From: Pseudomonadota bacterium
GTDB taxonomy: Bacteria; Pseudomonadota; Alphaproteobacteria; Rhizobiales; Afifellaceae
NCBI GenBank assembly: GCA_023417735.1
Contig: JAEZEK010000180.1
Location: 1-6,446, forward strand
DNA length: 6,446 nucleotides
Reading direction: 5' to 3'
Both the position numbers and the translations under genes were made by a program. The notes below the pieces were generated by a model. It saw only the letters and a list, made by a program, of their open reading frames with translations. It did no database searches and had not been told where the DNA came from. Of this stretch, positions 1-5,237 are shown piece by piece (positions within the stretch are counted from its first letter, which is position 1; each line of letters starts with the position of its first letter).

Positions 1-658
1 CCTGGAAGATGTCGCCGGCGGCGATGTAGTCGCGGACGCGGCCGACGGCGGCCTCGAAAGCCGGCCGGTCGAAATTCGACGACCACGCGCCCGCCGGGAT
101 CCGGATCGAGGGGAATGCCGGCGCGCGGCTGCGGGCGGCGAGCTCCGCGGCGAGCCAGTCGGCGCGCGCATGGCGGCGCGCACGGCGTCGGCGCGGATCC
201 TGTTCGGGAAAGCCCGTCGAAACCACGAAGGCGCGTCGCTCGACCTCGTCGAAGGCGATGGCCGCGTCGTGGAAGAAGAGGTCGATCTCCGGGCAGGCCG
301 GCCCCGGCCGCGGCTCCGGCAGCTTCTCGAAGAGCCGCCCCGCCTCGTAGGAGATGAAGCCGGTCGCCCCCGGCTGGAAACGCGGCCCCTCCGGCGCGGC
401 CGGACAGGCGAAGGCGCGCAGCTTCGCCCGGAGCGCCGCCAGCGGCGCGCCGTCGAGCGCGGCGCCGTTCCATGTCGGCCGGTGCCCGCTCACCGTGAAG
501 CGGGCGAACGGATCCGCCGCGAGATAGGACCAGCGGCCGAGCTCGGGATGCTTCATGGCGCTGTCGAGAAGGACGAGGCCGGGCGCGAGCGGCAGCGATC
601 GCAGCACCGCGAACGGATCGTGGTATTCGACCTCGCGGACGAGCGGGGCTTCCGACAT
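1..658 (-). CDS. pabB: Aminodeoxychorismate synthase component I, N-terminal part (partial)
   Basis: This is the first 219 codons of a minus-strand gene that runs off the left edge. PabB converts chorismate and ammonia from its glutamine amidotransferase partner PabA to 4-amino-4-deoxychorismate, the precursor of pABA and folate-type cofactors, in the cytoplasm. Reading from the ATG at 658, the N-terminal domain shows LLDSAMKHPELGRWSYLAADP-like sequence (about residues 30-50) and GFISYEAGRLFEKLP (100-114). The chorismate-binding domain begins at SNFDRPAFEAAVGRVRDYI (about 194-212) and continues to AAGDIFQ at the edge. These are characteristic of the TrpE/PabB family, and the short N-terminal domain and wording favour PabB over TrpE. 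The catalytic C-terminal half lies outside the window. A GGAG sits 4 nt before the ATG. It is divergent from the LysR gene across a 134-nt spacer. A TrpE-like paralogue or a PabB fused to another domain cannot be excluded without the missing half. Confidence 0.88.
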   Translation of the reverse strand, partial: MSEAPLVREVEYHDPFAVLRSLPLAPGLVLLDSAMKHPELGRWSYLAADPFARFTVSGHRPTWNGAALDGAPLAALRAKLRAFACPAAPEGPRFQPGATGFISYEAGRLFEKLPEPRPGPACPEIDLFFHDAAIAFDEVERRAFVVSTGFPEQDPRRRRARRHARADWLAAELAARSRAPAFPSIRIPAGAWSSNFDRPAFEAAVGRVRDYIAAGDIFQ

Positions 659-792
659 GGCGCTCCAGCCAGGGCCGCCGAACCGGCCACCGACTCTATC
701 TAATGGCCCGCCGGCGGCCGCGCCAGCAGAGCGATGCCCGAAGCCCGCGGCGACCGATTGTGCGCGCGCACGGGCACGCTTAGGCTTGCCGC
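659..792. promoter_or_regulatory. Divergent intergenic region between pabB and the LysR-type regulator gene
   Basis: This 134-nt spacer must hold the start signals of both divergent genes. It contains two perfect palindromes: CCGCCGGCGG at 708-717 and GTGCGCGCGCAC at 760-771. It also holds a relatively AT-rich patch around 694-704 that reads TTAGATAGA on the minus strand, which could serve as the pabB -10 region. On the plus strand, a weak TTGTGC (758-763) and TAGGCT (781-786) pair lies 17 nt apart. LysR-type regulators often bind in such divergent spacers, so autoregulation or control of pabB is possible. The palindromes are GC-only or nearly so and may arise by chance in this base composition. 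Confidence 0.4.
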
Positions 793-1827
793 ATGGAGGA
801 AACGAATTCCAGCGACCTCACCCTGCGCCAGCTCCAGATCTTCTGGACGGTCGCACATTCCGGCTCGATCACCCGGGCCGCGAAGCAGCTCGAGCTGCGC
901 CAGCCGTCCATCTCGCAGCAGCTGAGCCGCATGGAGAAGGCGGTTGGCGGCAAGCTGATCCGTTTCGTGAACAACGAGATGCGGCTGACGCCGGCCGGCC
1001 AGTTCCTGCTCGAGGAGGCGGGGCGGGTGCTTGGCGCGGTCGACCGCGCCCAGGCCGGCCTCAACGAGTTCTTCGAGGGCCGGCGCGGCCGCGTCGTGGT
1101 CGGCGCCCTGCCCTCGCTCGCGCGCAACCTGATCGTGCCGGCCTTCGGCCGGCTCGTCGCCGACAAGCCGGGCTACATGCTCGACATGGTCGAGATGACG
1201 CCGCGCGAGGCGATCGAGCAGCTGCACGGCCGCATGATCGACATGGCGGTGATCTCCGGCTACGCGGTCCCGGCGCGGCTCGGCCTCGGCCTCAAGAGCA
1301 TCCTCGTCGCGGAGGACGCGCAGCTTCTCGCCGTCCCCGCGCACCTGCCGGACCTCGCGCCGCTCGTCGCCCCCGAGCAGCAGCTCGGCGAATCCGACCT
1401 TGCCGTGCTCCGGAGCACGATCCGCTACGCCTTCGCGAGCGAGCACACCGGCCGCATCGCCGCCTGGTACGACACGCTCCTGCCGGGCTCGGCGATGACG
1501 GCGCGCTGCCGCTCCTTCGAAAGCGCGCTCGCCTTCGTGGAAAGCGGGCTCGGCAGCGCGATCGTGCCGGAGCTCGCCGTCCGCCACCGCGACGGCACGC
1601 TGTTCGACGTCACGCTCTACAGCCTTCCGTTGCCGAAGCGGCGCACGATCGTCCTCATGCCCGACCATTACCTGACGCTCGAAGGGATGCGGAGCTTCGT
1701 CGCCCTCATTCGGGACGTGGCGGAGCGGCTGTCGCCGCTGGTGGTCCGCGACGCGCCGGCCTTCGCCGCGCATCGCCTCGGACACCCCGAGGCGCACGCC
1801 GAAGCCTCCGGGCTGCCCGCCCCATAG
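793..1827 (+). CDS. LysR-type transcriptional regulator
   Basis: This encodes a 344-residue LysR-family DNA-binding regulator, somewhat longer than the usual 290-330. The N-terminal winged helix-turn-helix covers about residues 10-68: LRQLQIFWTVAHSGSITRAA, then LELRQPSISQQLSRME as the recognition region, then the wing ending in LTPAGQ. A linker helix follows (about 70-95), then a periplasmic-binding-protein-like effector domain (about 98-315) with RVVVGALPSLARNLIVP at its start and ESGLGSAIVPELAV near residues 250-263. The last roughly 27 residues are an Ala/Pro-rich tail. The start is forced: an in-frame TAG stands at 781-783 and no other start codon lies between it and the ATG at 793, although no Shine-Dalgarno precedes it. 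The gene lies 99 nt upstream of pqqA in the same direction and is divergent from pabB. It is a candidate regulator of either, but LysR family members cannot be assigned a ligand or target from sequence alone. Confidence 0.93.
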   Translation: MEETNSSDLTLRQLQIFWTVAHSGSITRAAKQLELRQPSISQQLSRMEKAVGGKLIRFVNNEMRLTPAGQFLLEEAGRVLGAVDRAQAGLNEFFEGRRGRVVVGALPSLARNLIVPAFGRLVADKPGYMLDMVEMTPREAIEQLHGRMIDMAVISGYAVPARLGLGLKSILVAEDAQLLAVPAHLPDLAPLVAPEQQLGESDLAVLRSTIRYAFASEHTGRIAAWYDTLLPGSAMTARCRSFESALAFVESGLGSAIVPELAVRHRDGTLFDVTLYSLPLPKRRTIVLMPDHYLTLEGMRSFVALIRDVAERLSPLVVRDAPAFAAHRLGHPEAHAEASGLPAP

Positions 1828-1884
1828 GCTGCGGCTATCGCATCCATTGCTTGTAAAGCGGACTCTGAGCGTCACCTTGTCGCA

Positions 1885-1908
1885 ATCCCGGCACGAACCC
1901 GCCGGGAT
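1885..1908 (+). promoter_or_regulatory. Hairpin or palindromic operator in the pqqA leader
   Basis: ATCCCGGC (1885-1892) and GCCGGGAT (1901-1908) are a perfect 8-bp inverted repeat around an 8-nt loop. The second arm ends 5 nt before the AGGAGG of pqqA. As RNA it would form a stable 5' UTR stem-loop without covering the ribosome-binding site, which could protect the mRNA or affect translation. As DNA it is a dyad that a dimeric regulator could bind. The repeat is seen directly; the function is inference. Confidence 0.5.
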
Positions 1909-1913
1909 CGACA

Positions 1914-1919
1914 AGGAGG
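1914..1919 (+). promoter_or_regulatory. Strong ribosome-binding site of pqqA
   Basis: AGGAGG is a full Shine-Dalgarno core, 7 nt before the ATG of pqqA. It is stronger than the site before pqqB (only GGGG at 2036-2040), in line with high synthesis of the precursor peptide relative to the enzymes. Confidence 0.85.
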
Positions 1920-1926
1920 AAATCCC

Positions 1927-2010
1927 ATGAAGAAGACCTGGACCAAGCCGATGATCACCGAGCGTCCGGCCGGCATGGAAGTGACGGCCTACCTTCCGGC
2001 GAAGATCTAG
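1927..2010 (+). CDS. pqqA: PQQ precursor peptide PqqA
   Basis: This is a 27-residue peptide beginning MKKTWTKPMITERP and ending LPAKI. It is the ribosomally made substrate from which PQQ is built: the side chains of one Glu and one Tyr spaced E-x3-Y are joined and cut out to become the cofactor. The signature is GMEVTAY, giving E18 and Y22 as the residues incorporated. The N-terminal leader is the part expected to bind PqqD and PqqE. Length fits the family (about 22-30 residues); only five residues follow Y22. It has the best Shine-Dalgarno in the cluster (AGGAGG at 7 nt) and is flanked by hairpins on both sides. It is too short for ordinary gene finders and could easily be left unannotated. 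The identity is secure from the motif plus the following pqqBCDE. Confidence 0.97.
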   Translation: MKKTWTKPMITERPAGMEVTAYLPAKI

Positions 2011-2011
2011 G

Positions 2012-2036
2012 CGGAACCGGCCATCGGCCGCCTCCG
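2012..2036 (+). other. Stem-loop between pqqA and pqqB
   Basis: CGGCC (2018-2022) and GGCCG (2026-2030) form a 5-bp stem with a 3-nt loop. CGGA (2012-2015) and TCCG (2033-2036) can extend it beyond a 2x2 internal loop. It starts just after the pqqA stop and ends 10 nt before the pqqB ATG. There is no U-run, so it is not a standard intrinsic terminator. It could stop decay or cause partial attenuation, giving a short abundant pqqA transcript. Abundant short transcripts of the precursor gene have been described in other PQQ producers; here the role is inferred. Confidence 0.45.
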
Positions 2037-2046
2037 GGGCTCACGG

Positions 2047-2973
2047 ATGCTTCTCGTCCGCGTTCTCGGCGCTGCGGCCGGTGGCGGCTTCCCGCAATGG
2101 AATGCCAATTCCGAGGCCTGCCGGCGCGCGCGCTCCGGCGACGGCGCGGCGCCCGCCGCCACCCAGGCCTCGATCGCGGTCTCGGCCGACGGTCGGAAGT
2201 GGGTTATCGTGAACGCCTCCCCGGATCTCCGCCAGCAGATCGAGGCGAACCCCTGCCTGCAGCCGCAGGACGGGCTGCGATCGAGCCCGGTCGCAGCCGT
2301 GCTCCTCACCAACAGCGACGTCGACGCGATCGCCGGCCTGCTGCATCTCAGGGAGGGCACGCCCTTCGCGCTCTATGCGGCACCTTCGGTCCTCGCGATC
2401 CTCGACGACAATCCCGTCTTCGACGTGGTCGATCGGCGCATCGTGCCGCGCCGGTCGCTCGAGCCCGATGCCTGGCAGGCAGTCGGCCTTGCCGACGGAT
2501 CGCCGAGCGGCATCGAGGTCAGGTGCTTTCCGGTGCCCGGCAAGGTCCCGCTCTATCTGGAGGGCGAGGGCTTCGACCCGGCAACGCCGTCGGAAGCGGG
2601 CGAGACGGTCGGGCTGGAATTCCGCTCGGGCGAGGCCCGGTTCTTCTACGTCGCGAACTGCGCGGCGATCACGCCGGCGCTGGCCGGCCGGCTGGAAGGC
2701 GCGCCGCTCGTCTTCTTCGACGGCACGCTCTTCAGCGACGACGAGATGATCCGCCAGCAGGTCGGCACCAAGACCGGCCGCCGCATGGGGCACATGAGCC
2801 TGTCCGGCCCCGATGGCAGCATGGCGGGGCTTTCCGGCCTCGGCATCGGCCGCGTCGTCTTCATCCACATCAACAACACCAATCCGATTCTCCTGAAGGA
2901 CAGCCCGGAGCGCGCCGCGGTCGAGGCCGCCGGCTTCAGGGTCGCCCATGACGGAATGGAGGAACGTCTGTGA
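2047..2973 (+). CDS. pqqB: PQQ biosynthesis protein PqqB (metallo-beta-lactamase fold)
   Basis: This 308-residue protein matches the family length of about 300. PqqB has a metallo-beta-lactamase fold and is regarded as an iron-dependent hydroxylase acting on the tyrosine-derived part of the excised Glu-Tyr intermediate, before PqqC. Family landmarks: LGAAAGGGFPQWN (8-19), VNASPDLRQQI (55-65), LTNSDVDAIAGLLHLREG (87-104), FFDGTLFSDDEMI (223-235), TGRRMGHMS (243-251) and HINNTNPILL (274-283). Two features are odd. The CxCxxC zinc site seen after the WN in well-studied homologues reads A20-N-S22-EA-C25 here, leaving one cysteine. The aspartate-histidine pair of the metal motif reads D93-A94. H274 is present. 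The start is the ATG 36 nt after pqqA, preceded only by a weak GGGG. The stop overlaps the pqqC start by 4 nt. Identity is secure; whether metal chemistry is normal is open. Confidence 0.96.
   Translation: MLLVRVLGAAAGGGFPQWNANSEACRRARSGDGAAPAATQASIAVSADGRKWVIVNASPDLRQQIEANPCLQPQDGLRSSPVAAVLLTNSDVDAIAGLLHLREGTPFALYAAPSVLAILDDNPVFDVVDRRIVPRRSLEPDAWQAVGLADGSPSGIEVRCFPVPGKVPLYLEGEGFDPATPSEAGETVGLEFRSGEARFFYVANCAAITPALAGRLEGAPLVFFDGTLFSDDEMIRQQVGTKTGRRMGHMSLSGPDGSMAGLSGLGIGRVVFIHINNTNPILLKDSPERAAVEAAGFRVAHDGMEERL
2958..2962 (+). promoter_or_regulatory. Ribosome-binding site of pqqC inside the 3' end of pqqB
   Basis: GGAGG lies 7 nt before a GTG at 2970, within the last codons of pqqB. It decides the pqqC start as GTG, since the resulting N-terminus gives the expected family length and the next in-frame ATG (codon 36) would remove the conserved Tyr-His pair. 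Confidence 0.8.
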
Positions 2974-3743
2974 GCTTTCCCGGCATCGACGACCTCGCCA
3001 CCGGCGAGGACCTGGAGGCGGCGCTCCGGCGCATCGGCGCCGAGCGCTACCACAACCTCCACCCCTTCCACCGCATGCTGCACGGCGGCCGCCTCAACCG
3101 CGGCCAGGTCCAGGCCTGGGCGCTGAACCGCTATTTCTATCAGTCCCGCATCCCCATGAAGGACAGCGCCATCATGGCGCGGATCGCCGACCCCGAGCTG
3201 CGCCGGATCTGGTCGGAGCGCGTCGTCGACCATGACGGCACGCGCGAGGGCCAGGGCGGCGTCGCGCGCTGGCTGACGCTGTGCGCCGCCGTCGGGCTCG
3301 ATCCGGAGCGGGTGAAGCGCGAGGAGGGCATCCTGCCGGCCACCCGCTTCGCCGTCGAAGCCTACATCCATTTCGTCCGGGAGCGTTCGCTGCTGGAGGC
3401 GATCGCCTCCTCGCTCACGGAGCTCTTCTCCCCCGGCATCATCCGCGAGCGCGTCTCCGGCATGCTCGCCAATTACGACTTCGTGGACGAGACGACCCTG
3501 TCCTATTTCCGGCCGCGGCTCGACCAGGCGCCGCGGGACGCGGAGTTCGCCCTCGCCTACGTGAAGGAGCACGCGCGCACGCCGGCCGAGCGCCGGCTCG
3601 TCTGCGAGGCGCTCCTCTTCAAGACATACGTGCTCTGGGCGCAGCTCGACGCGCTCCACCATGCATACGTGCTCGCCGGCGGCATTCCGCCGGGCTCCTT
3701 CGTGCCGGAAGAGGAGACGGCCGCGATGGGGAACGTCGCATGA
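2970..3743 (+). CDS. pqqC: Pyrroloquinoline-quinone synthase PqqC
   Basis: This 257-residue enzyme performs the last step of PQQ synthesis: cofactor-free ring closure and eight-electron oxidation of AHQQ by O2. Recalled alignment to the Klebsiella pneumoniae protein shows a constant offset of +4 for its active-site residues: Y27-H28, R54, Q58, K64, R84, H88, Y132, E151, Y179, R183 and K218 are all present. The exception is the position of Klebsiella H154, which is I158 here (ELFSPGIIRERV). The chain is an all-helical haem-oxygenase-like bundle. It starts with GTG, overlapping the pqqB stop (GTGA), behind a GGAGG. Its TGA overlaps the ATG of pqqD. Unlike Methylobacterium extorquens AM1, where PqqC and PqqD are one fused protein, they are separate here. 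The short C-terminal tail after residue 245 is variable in the family. Confidence 0.97.
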   Translation: MSFPGIDDLATGEDLEAALRRIGAERYHNLHPFHRMLHGGRLNRGQVQAWALNRYFYQSRIPMKDSAIMARIADPELRRIWSERVVDHDGTREGQGGVARWLTLCAAVGLDPERVKREEGILPATRFAVEAYIHFVRERSLLEAIASSLTELFSPGIIRERVSGMLANYDFVDETTLSYFRPRLDQAPRDAEFALAYVKEHARTPAERRLVCEALLFKTYVLWAQLDALHHAYVLAGGIPPGSFVPEEETAAMGNVA

Positions 3744-4030
3744 GCGCGTCGCTCGCCTCCGACACCGCGCTCGTCCGCCCGGCCTGGGCGCGGCTGCGCT
3801 TCTGCGAGGTCCGGCAGGCCTGGCTGCTCCTCGTCCCGGAGCGCGTGCTCTTTCCCTGCCCGACCACCGTGGAGGTGCTGGAGCGCCTCGCCGAACCGAA
3901 GCGGCTCGATGCGCTCGCCGCCGAGCTCGCCGCCGAATATGACGCCCCGCCCGAGGCGATCGAGGCCGATCTCGGCCCGCTCCTCGGCGACCTCGTGGAG
4001 AAGGGCTATGTCCGACGCGCCGACGCTTGA
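3740..4030 (+). CDS. pqqD: PqqA-binding peptide chaperone PqqD
   Basis: This 96-residue protein has the usual family length of about 90-100. PqqD is a RiPP recognition element: a small winged-helix-like protein that binds the PqqA leader and presents the peptide to PqqE. Typical features are RPAWARLRFCEVRQAWLLLVPER (13-35, the beta-strand part with the LL-PE signature) and the helical C-terminal half, PTTVEVLERL (41-50) and LDALAAELAAEYDAP (56-70). The end, LLGDLVEKGYV (81-91), is the conserved L-x-x-L-x-x-x-G-x-V. The ATG overlaps the pqqC stop as ATGA, with GGGGA 7 nt upstream inside pqqC. Its last 23 nt overlap the start of pqqE, so all three enzymes are probably translated in a coupled way. 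The name is supported by both sequence and position. Confidence 0.95.
   Translation: MSASLASDTALVRPAWARLRFCEVRQAWLLLVPERVLFPCPTTVEVLERLAEPKRLDALAAELAAEYDAPPEAIEADLGPLLGDLVEKGYVRRADA
3997..4000 (+). promoter_or_regulatory. Ribosome-binding site of pqqE inside pqqD
   Basis: GGAG stands 7 nt before the ATG at 4008 (GGAGAAGGGCTATG). It favours this start over the next in-frame ATG at 4071, which has no Shine-Dalgarno, and over the ATG at 3909, which lies deep within pqqD and would add 33 unrelated residues. Confidence 0.65.
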
Positions 4031-5153
4031 CGCCCCGGCGCGGGCGCTCTCGCCCGCACCTTTCGCTGCAATGTCCATCGAGGCCCCGCTCGGGCTGCTC
4101 GCCGAGATCACGCATCGCTGCCCGCTGCAATGCCCCTATTGCTCGAACCCGGTCGCGCTGGAGCGGCCGGAGTCGGAGCTGACGGCTGCCGAATGGGGAC
4201 GCGTCTTCGAGGAGGCGGCACGGCTCGGCATCGTCCAGCTCCATCTCTCCGGCGGCGAGCCGCTCGCCCGCCGCGACGCGACCGAGATCGTGGCGCACGC
4301 CCGCGCCGCGGGGCTCTACGTGAACCTCATCACCGCAGCCGTGAACCTCACCCCGGAGCGCGCCGACGCGCTCGCTGCGGCCGGCGTCGACCACGTCCAG
4401 ATCTCGCTGCAGGATTCCGACGCGGAGAGCTGCGGCCGCATCACCGCCTATCCCAAGGCCTTCGAGAAGAAGATCGAGGCAGCGCGGCTCGTCACCGAGC
4501 GCGGGCTGCCGCTCACAGTGAACGCCGTCATCCACCGCGCCAATATCGGCCGGGTCGGCGACCTGATCTCGCTTGCAGAAAGGCTCGGCGCGCACCGCAT
4601 CGAGATCGCGCACACGCAGTATTACGGCTGGGCCTACCGCAACCGCGCTGCGCTGATGCCCGACCCCGGCCAGGTCGAAGCGGCGAGCCGGACGGTGGAG
4701 GCCGCGCGCGAGGCGCTGCGGGGCCGGCTCCTCATCGACTATGTCGTGCCGGACTACTTCGCCAGCCTGCCGAAGCCCTGCATGGGCGGCTGGGGCCGGC
4801 AGTTCCTCGTCGTCACGCCGAAGGGCGACGTGCTGCCCTGCCATGCCGCGCCGATGATCCCGGGGCTCGCCTTCGACAATGTCCGCGAGCAGAGCCTCGG
4901 CGCGATCTGGCGTGGCTCGGCCGCCTTCAACCGCTTCCGCGGCGAGGGCTGGATGCCGGAGCCCTGCCGCAGCTGCGCACGCAGGGAAGAGGATTTCGGC
5001 GGCTGCCGCTGCCAGGCCTTCATGCTCACGGGCGACGCCGCCAACACCGACCCGGCTTGCGCGCTCTCGCCTCATCACGACGCCATGCGCCGCTTCGCCA
5101 CCGAGGTGTCGGGCGATGCGCCGCCGGGCTACATCTACCGGCGCTACGGCTGA
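4008..5153 (+). CDS. pqqE: PqqA peptide cyclase PqqE (radical SAM/SPASM)
   Basis: This 381-residue enzyme uses S-adenosylmethionine and iron-sulfur clusters to form the carbon-carbon bond between the Glu and Tyr side chains of PqqA, with PqqD bound. The radical SAM motif is C38-x3-C42-x2-C45 in THRCPLQCPYCSNP. GGEP follows at 82-85. The C-terminal SPASM region has C258 (KPCMGGWG), C278 (LPCHAA), C320-x2-C323, D329, C333-x-C335 and C351. D329 falls where an aspartate ligand of an auxiliary cluster is reported in the M. extorquens enzyme, so the full cluster set seems intact. The chosen ATG overlaps pqqD by 23 nt and gives about 20 residues before the conserved core at EAPLGLLAEITHRC. Starting at 4071 (MSIEAPLGLLAE) would also make a plausible protein of 360 residues but lacks a ribosome-binding site. 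It is the last gene of the cluster. Confidence 0.96.
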   Translation: MSDAPTLDAPARALSPAPFAAMSIEAPLGLLAEITHRCPLQCPYCSNPVALERPESELTAAEWGRVFEEAARLGIVQLHLSGGEPLARRDATEIVAHARAAGLYVNLITAAVNLTPERADALAAAGVDHVQISLQDSDAESCGRITAYPKAFEKKIEAARLVTERGLPLTVNAVIHRANIGRVGDLISLAERLGAHRIEIAHTQYYGWAYRNRAALMPDPGQVEAASRTVEAAREALRGRLLIDYVVPDYFASLPKPCMGGWGRQFLVVTPKGDVLPCHAAPMIPGLAFDNVREQSLGAIWRGSAAFNRFRGEGWMPEPCRSCARREEDFGGCRCQAFMLTGDAANTDPACALSPHHDAMRRFATEVSGDAPPGYIYRRYG

Positions 5154-5165
5154 GCGGCCGCACGC

Positions 5166-5197
5166 CGGCGACCTGCACCGGGCCGCGTGGGTCGCCG
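5166..5197. terminator. Candidate terminator hairpin between convergent genes
   Basis: CGGCGACC (5166-5173) and GGTCGCCG (5190-5197) form a perfect 8-bp stem, with CAC/GTG (5176-5178 and 5187-5189) able to continue the pairing past a 2-nt bulge. It lies 12 nt after the pqqE stop in the 84-nt convergent gap, so it could act for both strands. There is no T-run on either side, which makes it a weak or Rho-assisted candidate. Confidence 0.35.
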
Positions 5198-5237
5198 TCC
5201 AAGCGGTCGCGCCCGCAGGCGGCTTGCCCGCTCTCGC

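Larger units (their letters stand above)
1828..1926 (+). promoter_or_regulatory. pqqA upstream and leader region
   Basis: This 99-nt gap between the LysR gene and pqqA is the natural place for the pqq operon promoter. Its first half (about 1838-1865) is less GC-rich than the surroundings and holds TGTAAA at 1852-1857, a 4/6 match to a sigma-70 type -10; I see no convincing -35. An interrupted palindrome GCTT-GTA-AAGC lies at 1849-1859 and overlaps that -10, so it could be an operator. The second half holds a hairpin (1885-1908) and the strong Shine-Dalgarno of pqqA. Assignment of the promoter is tentative; read-through from the LysR gene could also contribute. Confidence 0.35.

Noticed and set aside
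1824..1838. ATAG-N7-CTAT inverted repeat across the LysR stop codon as a terminator
   Set aside because: The stem is only four base pairs, mostly A-T, with no T-run; too weak to call.
555..1856. 433-codon plus-strand frame spanning the pabB start and the LysR gene
   Set aside because: It overlaps two real genes in other frames, and its product is Arg/Pro/Ala-rich with no domain.
700..1914. 404-codon minus-strand frame opposite the LysR gene
   Set aside because: Antisense shadow of a clear LysR family gene; low-complexity charged sequence with no family pattern and no credible start signal.
3909..4007. Upstream extension of pqqE to an ATG at 3909
   Set aside because: It would overlap pqqD by 122 nt, adds a Ser/Arg/Pro-rich stretch unlike PqqE, and the ATG at 4008 has a GGAG at the right distance.
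2646..5078. 810-codon open frame on the minus strand opposite pqqB, pqqC, pqqD and pqqE
   Set aside because: It lies antisense to four securely identified genes, and its translation is Arg/Ala/Gly-rich with no recognisable domain. Long antisense open frames are expected at this GC content because stop codons are rare.
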